64,000 nt of DNA from Azoarcus sp. KH32C (GCF_000349945.1 NC_020516.1:124001-188000), one strand, 5' to 3'; shown: positions 38,137 to 46,830, counted from the stretch's first letter. The notes: generated from the letters alone by a model not told the origin. Translations and numbers: made by a program.

Positions 38137-39834
38137 TTAGTTTGAAGCGGGGGGCGACTGGCACCAGTTGCGTCGCGCCGTTATCCCGCCGTCAGGCGAG
38201 GCGATGCCGGCGCAACCGAGGAGTGAGTCGAATATCTCGGCATGGCGCCTCGTTTCGCCAGAAGTCTTCTTGAGCTGCTCGAACCGTCCCTTGTTGTCGC
38301 CGTCCGCGAGCCATCGATCCGAAAACCATAGCAGGAAGGGAACCGCAAACTGCTCCTTCGGTGCGACGGCCTTCGGTGTGCCATGCAGGTGAAGGTTGTC
38401 GTCGATCGATTCGCCATGGTCGGAGACATAGAAAAGAAACGCCTTCTTGTCCCGCAGCGAGTCGATCAGCGAATGCAGCACGTAGTCCGTGTAGAGAAGA
38501 CTGTTGTCGTAGGAGTTGATCAGCTGTTCGCGGCTGCACTCGGCCACGGAGCCGAGACATTCGGGTTGTTGGGCGGCGAAATTGCGGGGGTACCGGTTGC
38601 TGTAGAGGTAATGGGAGCCCTTGGTGTGGAGAATGACGAGGTGCCGCCCCTTCTGGCCGGATTCTTCCCAGCGCTTGATGGAATCCTGCATCTCCCTGAC
38701 CAGCAGGATGTCGTCCACGGGCTTGCCCTGGTTGTAGGCCTCGGCGGCAACGACCTCGCGGATCTTGTAATGGTCGGCGTGGGTCTTGTTATAGAACCCG
38801 ACTTCGGCCTGCATCGCGAAGAGCTCGATCGAAAAACCCAGATGCTTGAAGACGGAGAACACGTTGTCTTCCTTCTGGATCTCGACCTCGTTTGCCCCGG
38901 TCGCGATGCTCTCCGGACGCACAAACATGCAGCGCAGCGAGAGCGCCGTGGCCGTGTTGCACGATTGGCCTCGCATCGCCACCAAGCCGGGTTCCTTCGC
39001 GAGGAGCGGCGTCGTCGGGCGGCGATACCCGAGAACGCTCATGTGATCCCACCGGGCAGACTCGCCGATCACCAGCACGACGACCGAATCGTCGAGGGAG
39101 GCGGGGGCGGACCAGGCGTGCTGTTCCGCCGGGTCGACGAGATTTCTTGCCTGGACTCGCTGCTGCCACTCTTCGCTGATGGACATGCCCAGTCCCGACA
39201 TCCAGTTGGTCGGCAGGTAGCGGTGGGCGGCGAGGGCGGCAGACCCCGGAATATCCCGGCCTCGTCTCGCTTCGGCCCGCTTGTCGACAGCCTTGAGCTC
39301 CTTGGTGCAGGCGACTGCTACCAGCACAGCGGCCATGAGCGTCAAGGCCGCAAGCACGCCGTCTTTCCAGGAATGCCGGAAGCGCAGCAGTGAACGATGC
39401 TGTTCCGAGAGGCGCCAGAAGAGCAACGCGGGGGCAACGCCGAGCATGAGCACCCAGAGGCCCAGTCTGACATCAAGGATCTCGCCGATCAGGTCCATCT
39501 CGGTCGTGAAGACCGACTCCACGATGCCATGACCGATCACCACGCTGTAGAACGCGATGTAGTACGCCCCCGTTGCCGACAGAAGGATCAGCAGGGACGC
39601 AATGAGCCTGAAGATGGCGCGCCGATTGAATGACGCCAGCACGACGAACGAGAACGTCGCAGAAAGAATCAGCAGCAGTTCGACCACCAGCAGACGCCAA
39701 TCGGCGTTGTCGCCGGTGAGCCGCCGATGCACGATCGGGGCATTCAAAACGCCGCCCACGTAAAGCGCAGTGCCTGCAGCAATCGCGAGTGGGTTCAGGG
39801 GCTTGCGGAGCGAGTTTTGCGCGGCTGTGCTCAA
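38137..39834 (-). CDS. phosphoethanolamine transferase-like membrane sulfatase (EptA/EptB type)
   Basis: Enzymes of this group add phosphoethanolamine to lipid A or core sugars in the outer leaflet of the inner membrane. The 565-residue protein has five N-terminal membrane helices (about residues 14-33, 48-69, 73-100, 122-141, 160-177) and then a periplasmic sulfatase-fold domain. Metal ligands fit E258 in VIGESARWDH and the DHGES motif. The likely nucleophile is Thr296 in CNTATALSLRC, flanked by the disulfide cysteines C292 and C302 as in MCR/EptA. The exact acceptor cannot be predicted. Confidence 0.88.
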   Translation of the reverse strand: MSTAAQNSLRKPLNPLAIAAGTALYVGGVLNAPIVHRRLTGDNADWRLLVVELLLILSATFSFVVLASFNRRAIFRLIASLLILLSATGAYYIAFYSVVIGHGIVESVFTTEMDLIGEILDVRLGLWVLMLGVAPALLFWRLSEQHRSLLRFRHSWKDGVLAALTLMAAVLVAVACTKELKAVDKRAEARRGRDIPGSAALAAHRYLPTNWMSGLGMSISEEWQQRVQARNLVDPAEQHAWSAPASLDDSVVVLVIGESARWDHMSVLGYRRPTTPLLAKEPGLVAMRGQSCNTATALSLRCMFVRPESIATGANEVEIQKEDNVFSVFKHLGFSIELFAMQAEVGFYNKTHADHYKIREVVAAEAYNQGKPVDDILLVREMQDSIKRWEESGQKGRHLVILHTKGSHYLYSNRYPRNFAAQQPECLGSVAECSREQLINSYDNSLLYTDYVLHSLIDSLRDKKAFLFYVSDHGESIDDNLHLHGTPKAVAPKEQFAVPFLLWFSDRWLADGDNKGRFEQLKKTSGETRRHAEIFDSLLGCAGIASPDGGITARRNWCQSPPASN

Positions 39835-39977
39835 TGTCGATCACGACGCCTGGGGCATCGTTTTTCTGAGAGTTGGCGAGACACGTCCAAGACCGGTCTC
39901 GCTTTACGCGCGGGCCGCTTTGTCGTTCAGGGCAAGCATTGTAGCCGATGCTGAGTAACCCTGGCTCGCCGGGGTCT

Positions 39978-40015
39978 AAAAGGCGCTGATTGCAAGCAGA
40001 CATCAGCGCCTTTTT
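39978..40015 (-). terminator. intrinsic terminator of the tandem ABM gene
   Basis: A 13-bp stem (39978-39990 with 40002-40014) with an 11-nt loop lies 13 bp after the stop of the minus-strand gene. Read on the minus strand the stem ends in TTTT. Confidence 0.7.
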
Positions 40016-40027
40016 CATGGAGCCGGA

Positions 40028-40663
40028 TCAGGCTGCGGCCCGGTAGGTGGGTTCGAATTTCTCGGCCTGCACGCTCAGCATGTCCGAAGCGGGCAGGCTG
40101 CCCAGCAAGGAGAAGGCCCGCTTGATCAGTTCGCGTGGCACGCGTCCGGCCAGATGCCGGAGACGTCCGGCCTCGTCCGGGAAGACGTCGAAGATGCCGT
40201 AGCGGCCGTCGTCGAGGCGGACGGCGAACCAGGCGGTGGTGGCCGGTTCGGCTTCGACGAGCGGTTGCGCGTCGCGCAGGAAGCGCTCAACTTCTTCATC
40301 ATGCCCGGTCTTGGCCCTGAAAGTGAGCAGGACGCCCTTGGTGTCCGCTCCTGCCGGAGTCGTCGCCGGAAGCTTGTCGGCCAGGACGTCCAGTTTCTGG
40401 ATCTGGGGCGGCTCGGCGAACAGTTCGTCGGCGCGCTCCATCAGCGCTTGGGCGACGGGGCCCGTGAGATGCGCCTCGCGTTCCGCTTCGCCGGGAAAGA
40501 CGTCGAAGATGCCGAACTCGGAGTGTCCGTGCCGGACCGCGAACCAGGCCGTCGTGCCGGCTTCCTGCCGGACGAGAGGCAGTGCCGACTGCAGGAACCG
40601 CTCGACTTCCGCCACCTTTTCCGACTTGGCTTTCACTCGGACAAGTAATCCTCGATTCACCAT
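40028..40663 (-). CDS. tandem ABM-fold (antibiotic biosynthesis monooxygenase-like) protein
   Basis: The start at 40663 is chosen for its strong AGGAGG ribosome site. The 211 residues form two homologous halves of about 100 residues. Each contains the pattern AKxxxxxEVERFLxxAxPLVxxExxTTAWFAVR and then FGIFDVFP or YGIFDVFP. This dimeric alpha-beta barrel (ABM) fold usually works as a homodimer, so the duplication may make a built-in dimer. Substrate and function are unknown. Confidence 0.88.
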   Translation of the reverse strand: MVNRGLLVRVKAKSEKVAEVERFLQSALPLVRQEAGTTAWFAVRHGHSEFGIFDVFPGEAEREAHLTGPVAQALMERADELFAEPPQIQKLDVLADKLPATTPAGADTKGVLLTFRAKTGHDEEVERFLRDAQPLVEAEPATTAWFAVRLDDGRYGIFDVFPDEAGRLRHLAGRVPRELIKRAFSLLGSLPASDMLSVQAEKFEPTYRAAA

Positions 40664-40903
40664 GATTCCTCCTGAGCTGTGGATGAAGGCGATGGCGTGT
40701 TCTCGATCGGGGGAGCTCAGCGGGCCCACGCCGGAAAAGCTGGCGACACGGGCTGACGCACCGTGTCGCACAGTCGTGTTACTTAGAACGGAGGGGGGAA
40801 ACGGCAGTTCCGCGGATGGGGCTGTGTCGGCGAATCGGAAAATCGGCTATTTTCGGATCTGCACCGCCCGCCTTGAACCGCCTTTCTACGGAAAGCTGCC
40901 GCC

Positions 40904-41602
40904 ATGACCCAAGCTCCAGTTCCTGTCCTGCCCACCGTCGAAGTCGAGACCGGCCCGGAGCCGACCCATGCGGTGATCTGGCTGCACGGGCTGGGGGCCG
41001 ACGGCCACGACTTCGAGCCCTTGGTCGAGCAGTTCGACCCCGACCGTCTGCCGCCGACGCGCTTCGTGTTTCCGCATGCGCCGATGCGGGCGGTGACGAT
41101 CAACGGCGGCTACGTGATGCGGGCCTGGTACGACATCGTGTCGCAGGACTTCTCGGGGCGGCGCGAGGATGCGCAGGGGGTGCGGGAATCGGCGGCGCAA
41201 CTCGAGTCGCTGATCGCCCGGGAAAACGCTCGCGGCATCCCCGACGCACACATCGTGATCGCCGGCTTCTCGCAGGGCGGGGCGATCGCGCTGCACACCG
41301 CCTTGCGCCATCCGCAGCGGCTCGCCGGGGTGCTCGCGCTGTCGACCTATCTGCCGCTTGCCGACACGTTCGTCGCCGAGGCGCACGCCGTGAACCGCGA
41401 TACGCCAATCTTCATGGCCCACGGCTACGGCGACACGGTGATTCCGTATGACTTTGCCGAGCGCTCGGGCGCGTTCCTGCGCGGGCAGGGCTATGCGGTC
41501 GATTGGCGGCCTTACGAGGTCGAGCACGGGATCTGTCTCGAGGAGCTGCGTGACATCGAGGTCTGGTTCGCGCAAGTGTTGCAGGACACGGCCGGCGCAT
41601 AG
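40904..41602 (+). CDS. carboxylesterase / acyl-protein thioesterase family hydrolase
   Basis: This alpha/beta hydrolase has 232 residues. The catalytic triad is Ser123 in GFSQGG, Asp177 in YGDTVIP and His208 in EHGIC. The oxyanion region is LHGLGADGHDF. The family hydrolyses short-chain esters and lysophospholipids. There is no signal peptide, so it is cytoplasmic. A Kef-type antiporter gene follows 53 bp later. Confidence 0.94.
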   Translation: MTQAPVPVLPTVEVETGPEPTHAVIWLHGLGADGHDFEPLVEQFDPDRLPPTRFVFPHAPMRAVTINGGYVMRAWYDIVSQDFSGRREDAQGVRESAAQLESLIARENARGIPDAHIVIAGFSQGGAIALHTALRHPQRLAGVLALSTYLPLADTFVAEAHAVNRDTPIFMAHGYGDTVIPYDFAERSGAFLRGQGYAVDWRPYEVEHGICLEELRDIEVWFAQVLQDTAGA

Positions 41603-41655
41603 GCGGCAGGACGCCCGCGACGCATCGTCCCGGATTTCCGCAGGCCGACCGGATC

Positions 41656-43443
41656 ATGCTGACCCAGACTGCCTTTCTCCTGCTTGCTGCCGTGATCCTC
41701 ATCCCGCTCGCGAAGCGCGTCGGGCTGGGGGCGGTGCTCGGCTACCTCGTCGCCGGCGTGCTGCTGGGCCCGTGGGGCCTGGGCGTGATCCGGGATGTGG
41801 AGGCGATCCTGCATTTCGGCGAATTCGGGGTCGTGCTGCTGCTCTTCGTGATCGGGCTGGAACTCCGGCCGTCCCGCCTGTGGGTGCTGCGGCGCCCGGT
41901 GTTCGGCCTCGGCAGTCTGCAGGTCGGGCTCACGGCGCTTGCGCTGGCGGCCCTCGCCATGGCCTTCGGCCTAGATGCGAAGGCTGCGGTGGTGATCGGC
42001 CTGGGAGGCGCGATGTCGTCGACGGCGATGGTGCTGCAGTCGCTGGCCGAGCGGAACCAGCTGTCCGACCGCCATGGCCGCGATGCCTTTGCGATCCTGC
42101 TGTTCCAGGACATGGCGGTGATCCCCGTGCTCGCCGTGCTGCCGCTGCTGGGCGGCGGCGGTGCCGATTTCGCCCCGCTGCGCATGCTCGGCGCCGCGGC
42201 GGCGATCGCGGGCGTAGTGCTCGCGGGGCGGGTGCTGTTGCGGCCCGTATTCACGTGGATCGCGACCCTCGGCAGCCGCGAGACCTTCACCGCGGCGGCG
42301 CTGCTGGTGGTGATCGCGACCACGCTGCTGATGGAAGGGGTCGGGCTCTCCGCGTCGCTCGGAGCCTTCCTCGCCGGTGTGGTGCTGGCGGATTCGGAAT
42401 ACCGCCATGAACTCGAAGCCGACCTCGATCCCTTCAAGGGCCTGCTGCTCGGCGTGTTCTTCATGGCGGTCGGCATGGGGGCCAACCTGGGGCTGCTCGT
42501 CGAGGCGCCTGGCGTCGTCGTCGGGCTGGCGGCCTGCCTGATTGCGCTCAAGCTGCTCGTGGTGTTCGTCGTCGGACGGGGGGTGGGCCGCAGCGCGGGC
42601 AGTGCCCGCAAGCTCGCGATCGCGCTCGCCCAGGGCGGCGAATTCGCCTTCGTGGTCTTCCAGCTCGCGGGGCAGCAGCGTCTGCTCGACGCGGAGGTGA
42701 TCGACGCCGTGACGGTCGCGGTGACGATCTCGATGCTGCTCTGGCCGCTGCTCTTCCTGTTCGAGGAACGCGTGCTCGCGCGCATCTTCCGCACCGCCCA
42801 GCCGCGCCCCTTCGATCGCATCCGGGCGCAGGGCAATCCGGTGATCATCGCGGGCTTCGGCCGCGTCGGGCAGATCGTCGCCCGCGTCCTCGCACTGAAG
42901 CGCATCGCCTTCACCGTGCTGGAGGCCGACCCGCAGCAGGTGGATTATGTGCGCCGCTTCGGCAACGAAGTCTATTTCGGCGACGCCTCGCGCCCGGACC
43001 TGCTGCGCGCAGCGGGTGCGGCGGACGCGCACCTCTTCGTGCTGGCGATCGACGACGTCGAGGCCTCGTTGCGCACCGCCGACGTGGTACGCCGGCACTT
43101 CCCCGACCTTGCCGTCATCGCGCGGGCACGCAACCGCTACCACGCCTACAAGCTGATGGATCTCGGCGTCGAGGCGCCGATCCGCGAGACCTGGCATGGG
43201 AGCCTCGCACTGGCGGAGGACCTGCTCGGCCGGCTAGGGGTGCCGCAAGCGGAAGCCCGCCGCACGGTCGAGCGATTCGCCAGCCACGACGAGGCAAGCC
43301 TCAAACGGCAGCACGCGATCTACCAGGACGAAGCCAAGCTCGTCGCGAGCGTCCAGCAGGCGCGGGAGGAGTTGCGCAGTTTGTTCGAGCGCGACGAGGC
43401 GGAACTCGACGGGGGCGAGACGCGGACCGAGTCGGTGGGGTGA
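41656..43443 (+). CDS. Kef-type K+/H+ antiporter (CPA2) with TrkA-N domain
   Basis: The 595-residue protein joins a CPA2 membrane domain (about 12 helices, residues 1-375) to a cytoplasmic RCK/TrkA-N domain. The latter starts VIIAGFGRVGQIVARVL with an NAD-type glycine loop. The membrane part keeps GYLVAGVLLGP and the GVVLADSEYRHE segment of KefB/KefC. The C-terminal 60 residues form a predicted coiled coil. It probably mediates electrophile- or pH-controlled K+ efflux. No KefF/KefG-type flavoprotein partner is next to it. Confidence 0.94.
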   Translation: MLTQTAFLLLAAVILIPLAKRVGLGAVLGYLVAGVLLGPWGLGVIRDVEAILHFGEFGVVLLLFVIGLELRPSRLWVLRRPVFGLGSLQVGLTALALAALAMAFGLDAKAAVVIGLGGAMSSTAMVLQSLAERNQLSDRHGRDAFAILLFQDMAVIPVLAVLPLLGGGGADFAPLRMLGAAAAIAGVVLAGRVLLRPVFTWIATLGSRETFTAAALLVVIATTLLMEGVGLSASLGAFLAGVVLADSEYRHELEADLDPFKGLLLGVFFMAVGMGANLGLLVEAPGVVVGLAACLIALKLLVVFVVGRGVGRSAGSARKLAIALAQGGEFAFVVFQLAGQQRLLDAEVIDAVTVAVTISMLLWPLLFLFEERVLARIFRTAQPRPFDRIRAQGNPVIIAGFGRVGQIVARVLALKRIAFTVLEADPQQVDYVRRFGNEVYFGDASRPDLLRAAGAADAHLFVLAIDDVEASLRTADVVRRHFPDLAVIARARNRYHAYKLMDLGVEAPIRETWHGSLALAEDLLGRLGVPQAEARRTVERFASHDEASLKRQHAIYQDEAKLVASVQQAREELRSLFERDEAELDGGETRTESVG

Positions 43444-43586
43444 AGGCCGACCGGTACGGATTTCGGGACGATCGCGGACTCTAGGTCGATCGTTCTCACA
43501 CGGAGAATGATGGTTTCACATTTATTCATTAGCGGGGAAGTATCGGATCGGGTGTAATGACCGCTCCTCACTGAAGGTCCAATGCC

Positions 43587-44204
43587 ATGGATAAACCCGA
43601 TACGCCGCGCCCGACTCCCCAGGGATTCGGCCCATCGACGTCGGAGCGCCTGCCGATTCCGGAACGCAGCGCGATGAGCGACGCCCAGCGCGCCGCGGCC
43701 GACGCGATCGTCAATGGGCCGCGCAAGGCGATCTTCGGCCCCTTCGTGCCGCTGCTGCAGACGCCGGCGCTGATGGAACGCATCGGCAAGACCGGCGAGG
43801 CGCTGCGCTTCGACGGTACGCTGGCGGAGCGCATTCGCGAGCTCGCGATCTGTGTTGTCGCGCGCGAAACCGGGAACCAGTTCGAGTGGCAGACCCACGC
43901 GCCGCTGGCGGTCAAGGCCGGCGTCGGGGCGGAAGCGATCGACGCGCTCGCTGCGGGCCGTCGGCCGCCCGGGCTGGCCGACGACGAGGCCTTCGTGGTC
44001 GATTTCGTCACCGAGCTGATGCGTCGCAACGGCGTCTGCGATGCGACCTATGCGGACGCGGCGGCCCGTTTCGGCGAGCCGGGCACAGTCGAGCTGACGG
44101 CGCTGGTCGGTTACTTCGTGATGGTGTGCTGGATCATGAACGTCGCGCGCACGCCGGGGCCGGCGGGCACGACGGCTGCGCCGCTTCGCGCCTTCCCCGG
44201 CTAG
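43587..44204 (+). CDS. carboxymuconolactone decarboxylase-like (AhpD-fold) protein
   Basis: The 205-residue protein matches the all-helical CMD fold: FVPLLQTPALMERIGKTGEALR, then RELAICVVARETGNQFEWQTHAPLAVKAG. The position of the AhpD CxxC is occupied by residues without the pair (ETGNQFEWQTH), so it is unlikely to be a peroxidase-type disulfide protein. The His in the EWQTH segment is the usual catalytic base in CMD relatives. No aromatic degradation genes adjoin it. Confidence 0.88.
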   Translation: MDKPDTPRPTPQGFGPSTSERLPIPERSAMSDAQRAAADAIVNGPRKAIFGPFVPLLQTPALMERIGKTGEALRFDGTLAERIRELAICVVARETGNQFEWQTHAPLAVKAGVGAEAIDALAAGRRPPGLADDEAFVVDFVTELMRRNGVCDATYADAAARFGEPGTVELTALVGYFVMVCWIMNVARTPGPAGTTAAPLRAFPG

Positions 44205-44205
44205 C

Positions 44206-44433
44206 TCACTTCACCGAGACGATGCGCACCGTGCCCTGCTTTTGCGTCACGTGCACGGTGACGTCCTGGCCGTGCCGCGACAGGACGAGGTCGGCCAAGC
44301 CGTCGCCGACGCGCAGGCGGTGCAGCGTGACGTGATGCAGGAAGTCGGGCAGGACGGCGTTGTCGAAGACGATCTCGCCGCGTGCCGGGCGGAAGGATAG
44401 GCCGAGGCAGGACTGCAGCAGGTGGCGGCAGGG
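44206..44433 (-). pseudogene. remnant of an amylo-alpha-1,6-glucosidase C-terminus
   Basis: The minus-strand frame from a TAA at 44434-44436 to the stop at 44206 has no start codon. It encodes about 75 residues resembling the end of glycogen-debranching (amylo-alpha-1,6-glucosidase) proteins: LLQSCLGLSFRPARGEIVF, PDFLHHVTLHRLRVG, then a short beta-strand tail ending VRIVSVK. The several hundred residues expected upstream are missing. The break falls at about 44434, where the sequence becomes AT-richer. It marks the left edge of a rearranged region. Confidence 0.6.
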
Positions 44434-44569
44434 TTACGAAATTATTACCACCTGGCGTGGTTTGCACCTGGAAACTTCCTATTGCGGTGGGAATTCCATC
44501 CTCATTGTGTGGTCTTCTGGTCAGGGAAGCATGATTCGGCCTTGACCGCCCTCCGACAAGGAGACCGCC

Positions 44570-44974
44570 ATGAAATGGATCAAATGCGTGATTGCCCTGC
44601 TTCTGCTGATGGGGCTCGTGGTACCCGAGGTCGCCTCGGCCGACCGCGGCCGGGGTCACGGCGGCTGGGGACACCGCGGCGGAGCCCACGTCGGGCTCTT
44701 CGTCGGCGTGCCGCTGTATTGGGGCTGGCCGGGCCCGTACTATGCATACCCGCCTTATTACGGCTACCCGTCGTACTACTACCCGTATCCGCCGGTCGTG
44801 ATCGAGCGGCAACCGCCGGTGTACGTCGAGCGCAGCGACAGCGAGCCGTCTTCACGTTCATCCTCGCGGCCCGAGGGCTACTGGTACTACTGCGATCGCC
44901 CGGAAGGCTATTATCCGGACGTCAAGGACTGTCCGGACGGATGGCAGCGTGTTGCGCCCAGGCCGTCGCGCTGA
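44570..44974 (+). CDS. small exported Tyr/Pro-rich envelope protein
   Basis: The 134-residue precursor has a signal peptide (hydrophobic residues 6-22, cleavage near ASA-DR). A His/Gly-rich stretch and a Tyr/Pro/Gly-rich stretch follow (about residues 50-76). The C-terminus has a compact two-Cys motif: YWYYCDRPEGYYPDVKDC then PDGWQRV. Proteins with this ending are common in betaproteobacteria and have no assigned function. A strong AAGGAG ribosome site precedes the start. The next gene is also an envelope protein. Confidence 0.88.
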   Translation: MKWIKCVIALLLLMGLVVPEVASADRGRGHGGWGHRGGAHVGLFVGVPLYWGWPGPYYAYPPYYGYPSYYYPYPPVVIERQPPVYVERSDSEPSSRSSSRPEGYWYYCDRPEGYYPDVKDCPDGWQRVAPRPSR

Positions 44975-44996
44975 CAAGGACCCAGGGAGAAACGTC

Positions 44997-45515
44997 ATGT
45001 CCCTCAGGATGAAGATTGTGCCGCTTGCCGCCGTGCTCGCGCTCGGCGGCTGCGCTTCCATTCCGACCGGCCCGAGCGTGCTCGTCCTGCCCGGCACCGG
45101 CAAGAGCTTCAACGAATTCCGCGCCGACGAACGCGACTGCCGCGAATACGCCTTCGAGTCGATCGGCGGGCGCAGCGCCGAACAGCGCGCGAACGAGGCC
45201 GGCGTACGCAGCGCTGTCGTCGGCACCGCGATCGGCGCGGCGGCGGGTGCTGCGATCGACGGTAGCCGCGGCGCCGCGGTCGGCGCCGGCTCCGGTCTGC
45301 TGATCGGCAGCGCCGCCGGCACCGACACCGCCCGGGCCTCGGGCTACGGCGCGCAGCGGCGCTACGACAACGCCTACATCCAGTGCATGTACGCGAGCGG
45401 GAACCGCGTGCCGGTCTCGGGCAGCTACGCCACCGGCCGCTTGGAGCGCTCCCGCAACAGCCCGCCGCCCCCGCCCGCGGGCTCGCCACCCCCGCCCCCG
45501 CCGGGCGCGCGCTGA
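44997..45515 (+). CDS. glycine-zipper lipoprotein (YmgG/OmpA-like Gly-zipper)
   Basis: From ATG 44997 the protein has 172 residues. The signal peptide ends in the lipobox LGGC (Cys19). A Gly/Ala-zipper segment follows at about residues 75-105 (VGTAIGAAAGAAIDGSRG and VGAGSGLLIGSAAG), which probably packs in or on the outer membrane. A Tyr-Asp-Asn-Ala-Tyr segment with one Cys then leads to a polyproline tail. It lies 22 bp after the preceding exported protein and may share its transcript. Confidence 0.9.
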   Translation: MSLRMKIVPLAAVLALGGCASIPTGPSVLVLPGTGKSFNEFRADERDCREYAFESIGGRSAEQRANEAGVRSAVVGTAIGAAAGAAIDGSRGAAVGAGSGLLIGSAAGTDTARASGYGAQRRYDNAYIQCMYASGNRVPVSGSYATGRLERSRNSPPPPPAGSPPPPPPGAR

Positions 45516-45595
45516 CCACATCTGCTTGCATGTGCCGCCGCACTCGGCGGCCGATCCGCTGTCGCATTGAGAACACCATCGGCGGAGGGACAGCT

Positions 45596-45673
45596 ATGCC
45601 GCAAGCGAGCAGCAAGGGCGAAGACGGCAGCTGGAACTGCTTCATGACCGCCCACTATCGCCGCAAGGCCTAG
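45596..45673 (+). CDS. possible 25-residue small protein
   Basis: ATG at 45596 follows a very good ribosome site (GGCGGAGGGA, about 6 bp spacing). The reading frame gives 25 residues ending NCFMTAHYRRKA before TAG. There is no known homologue in memory and no membrane segment. It lies in the otherwise empty 198-bp gap before the VOC gene. It may be a real small protein, a leader peptide or a gene remnant. Confidence 0.3.
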   Translation: MPQASSKGEDGSWNCFMTAHYRRKA

Positions 45674-45713
45674 CCGCGGCGCATTTCCCCACCCCCAAAC
45701 CGAGGAGACTCTC

Positions 45714-46175
45714 ATGGCACACGTCCTACCCATCCCAGAAGGCATGCACACCATCACCCCGCATCTCATCTGCGCCGGCGCGGCCGACGCCATCGACTTC
45801 TACAAGAAGGCCTTCGGCGCCGTCGAAGTCGGCCGCCTGCCGGGCCCGCAGGGCAAGATCCTCCACGCCATGGTGCGCATCGGCGACTCCATGCTGATGC
45901 TCGTCGACGAATTCCCCGAATGGAACGCCCTTGGGGCCAAAGCCCTGAAAGGTTCGCCGGTCACGATCCACCTCTACGTCGACAACGCCGACGCCTTCTT
46001 CGAACGCGCCATTTCCGCCGGAGCCAAGGTCACGATGCCGCTCGACGACGCCTTCTGGGGCGACCGCTACGGCAAACTCGAAGACCCCTTCGGCCACCAG
46101 TGGTCCGTCGCGACCCACATCCGCGACGTCGGCCCCGAAGAGATGCAGGAGGCGGCGAAGAAAGCCTGCGGCTGA
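45714..46175 (+). CDS. VOC family protein (PhnB/glyoxalase-like)
   Basis: The 153-residue protein has two beta-alpha-beta-beta-beta VOC modules. The sequence starts ITPHLICAGAADAIDFYKKAFGA, as in PhnB-like proteins. DDAFWGDRYGKLEDPFGHQWSVATH is the conserved C-terminal end, with possible metal or substrate residues. No clear full set of glyoxalase I metal ligands is seen. It is probably a small cytoplasmic enzyme or binding protein of unknown substrate. A GAGGAG ribosome site precedes the start. Confidence 0.92.
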   Translation: MAHVLPIPEGMHTITPHLICAGAADAIDFYKKAFGAVEVGRLPGPQGKILHAMVRIGDSMLMLVDEFPEWNALGAKALKGSPVTIHLYVDNADAFFERAISAGAKVTMPLDDAFWGDRYGKLEDPFGHQWSVATHIRDVGPEEMQEAAKKACG

Positions 46176-46277
46176 CGTAAATATTCCATCCGCACGAAAC
46201 CCCTATGGAACTTGGCGCTGCGGCCGCCGTCAACGCGTGATATCCCGCGCGCATCGGATGCTGGGTGTATTTCCCCG

Positions 46278-46306
46278 CTTGCGTTCGCAAGTGCATGTGA
46301 CATAAT
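46278..46306 (+). promoter_or_regulatory. palindrome and -10-like box upstream of the small DUF4124-like gene
   Basis: CTTGCG-TT-CGCAAG (46278-46291) is a perfect 6-bp-arm palindrome. It overlaps a weak -35 (TTGCGT, 46279-46284), and a -10-like CATAAT lies at 46301-46306 after 16 bp. It could be an operator on a promoter. Confidence 0.35.
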
Positions 46307-46386
46307 GCCTTTCGCGTGAAGACGCACCGGCGTAGCATCCGGCTGCATCCTCTTTGCGATCCGATTGTCGGGGAGCCATCAGAACG

Positions 46387-46653
46387 ATGAAACCGGTCAG
46401 CGAATACCTTGCCCTGCTATGGACTGGCCCCCTCGCGCCGCGTCTGCTCGCCGCTGCGCTGGCCGTCGCTAGCACGCCGGCGATGACGCCGCTGCAATCG
46501 ACCTACCGTTGCGTCGACGCCGGCCGCGTCATCTACGCTGACACCCCCTGCTACAGAACGCTCGCGCAGACGAGCCGCACCCCCAGCTCCACAGAGAGAC
46601 CCGTCACCCCCACCACCAACGCCGCCATCAAGCAAAGCACCATCGGCGGCTGA
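46387..46653 (+). CDS. truncated DUF4124-like exported protein
   Basis: The 88-residue product has a hydrophobic N-terminal segment (about residues 18-36) followed by STYRCVDAGRVIYADTPC. This matches the DUF4124-like pattern of a Cys-containing strand pair at the mature N-terminus. It is a paralogue of the gene at 48335, which has SIYRCEQGGRVTYTDSPC and continues for another 110 residues. This copy stops at the matching IKQSTIGG, exactly where the long copy reads VKQTVVGGGYEK. It looks like a truncated duplicate that may or may not be expressed. Confidence 0.65.
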   Translation: MKPVSEYLALLWTGPLAPRLLAAALAVASTPAMTPLQSTYRCVDAGRVIYADTPCYRTLAQTSRTPSSTERPVTPTTNAAIKQSTIGG

Positions 46654-46689
46654 GGTGATGGGCGGGACGCCATCCGCGAACTATTCCAC

Positions 46690-46726
46690 TTGTGTCATAT
46701 GTGTGCGAATGTAAGATGCACACATA
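46690..46726 (+). promoter_or_regulatory. promoter and 9-bp inverted-repeat operator of the PLD-NERD operon
   Basis: TATGTGTGC (46698-46706) and GCACACATA (46718-46726) form a perfect 9-bp inverted repeat with an 11-bp spacer. A promoter-like pair TTGTGT (46690-46695) and TAAGAT (46712-46717), 16 bp apart, overlaps it, so the -10 lies in the spacer. The geometry suits a dimeric repressor that covers the promoter. Confidence 0.5.
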
Positions 46727-46830
46727 AACGCCATCGACATGAACACAGAGTCATCGTCCGAGCTGACCGTTGACCCCGTGCCCCATCCGATCGAATGGCC
46801 ACGAGACACAACGGAGAACGGATTCGCGAC

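Noticed and set aside
44447..44465. Sigma-54-like TGGC...TTGC sequence
   Set aside because: The GG and GC elements are 10 bp apart instead of the required 12.
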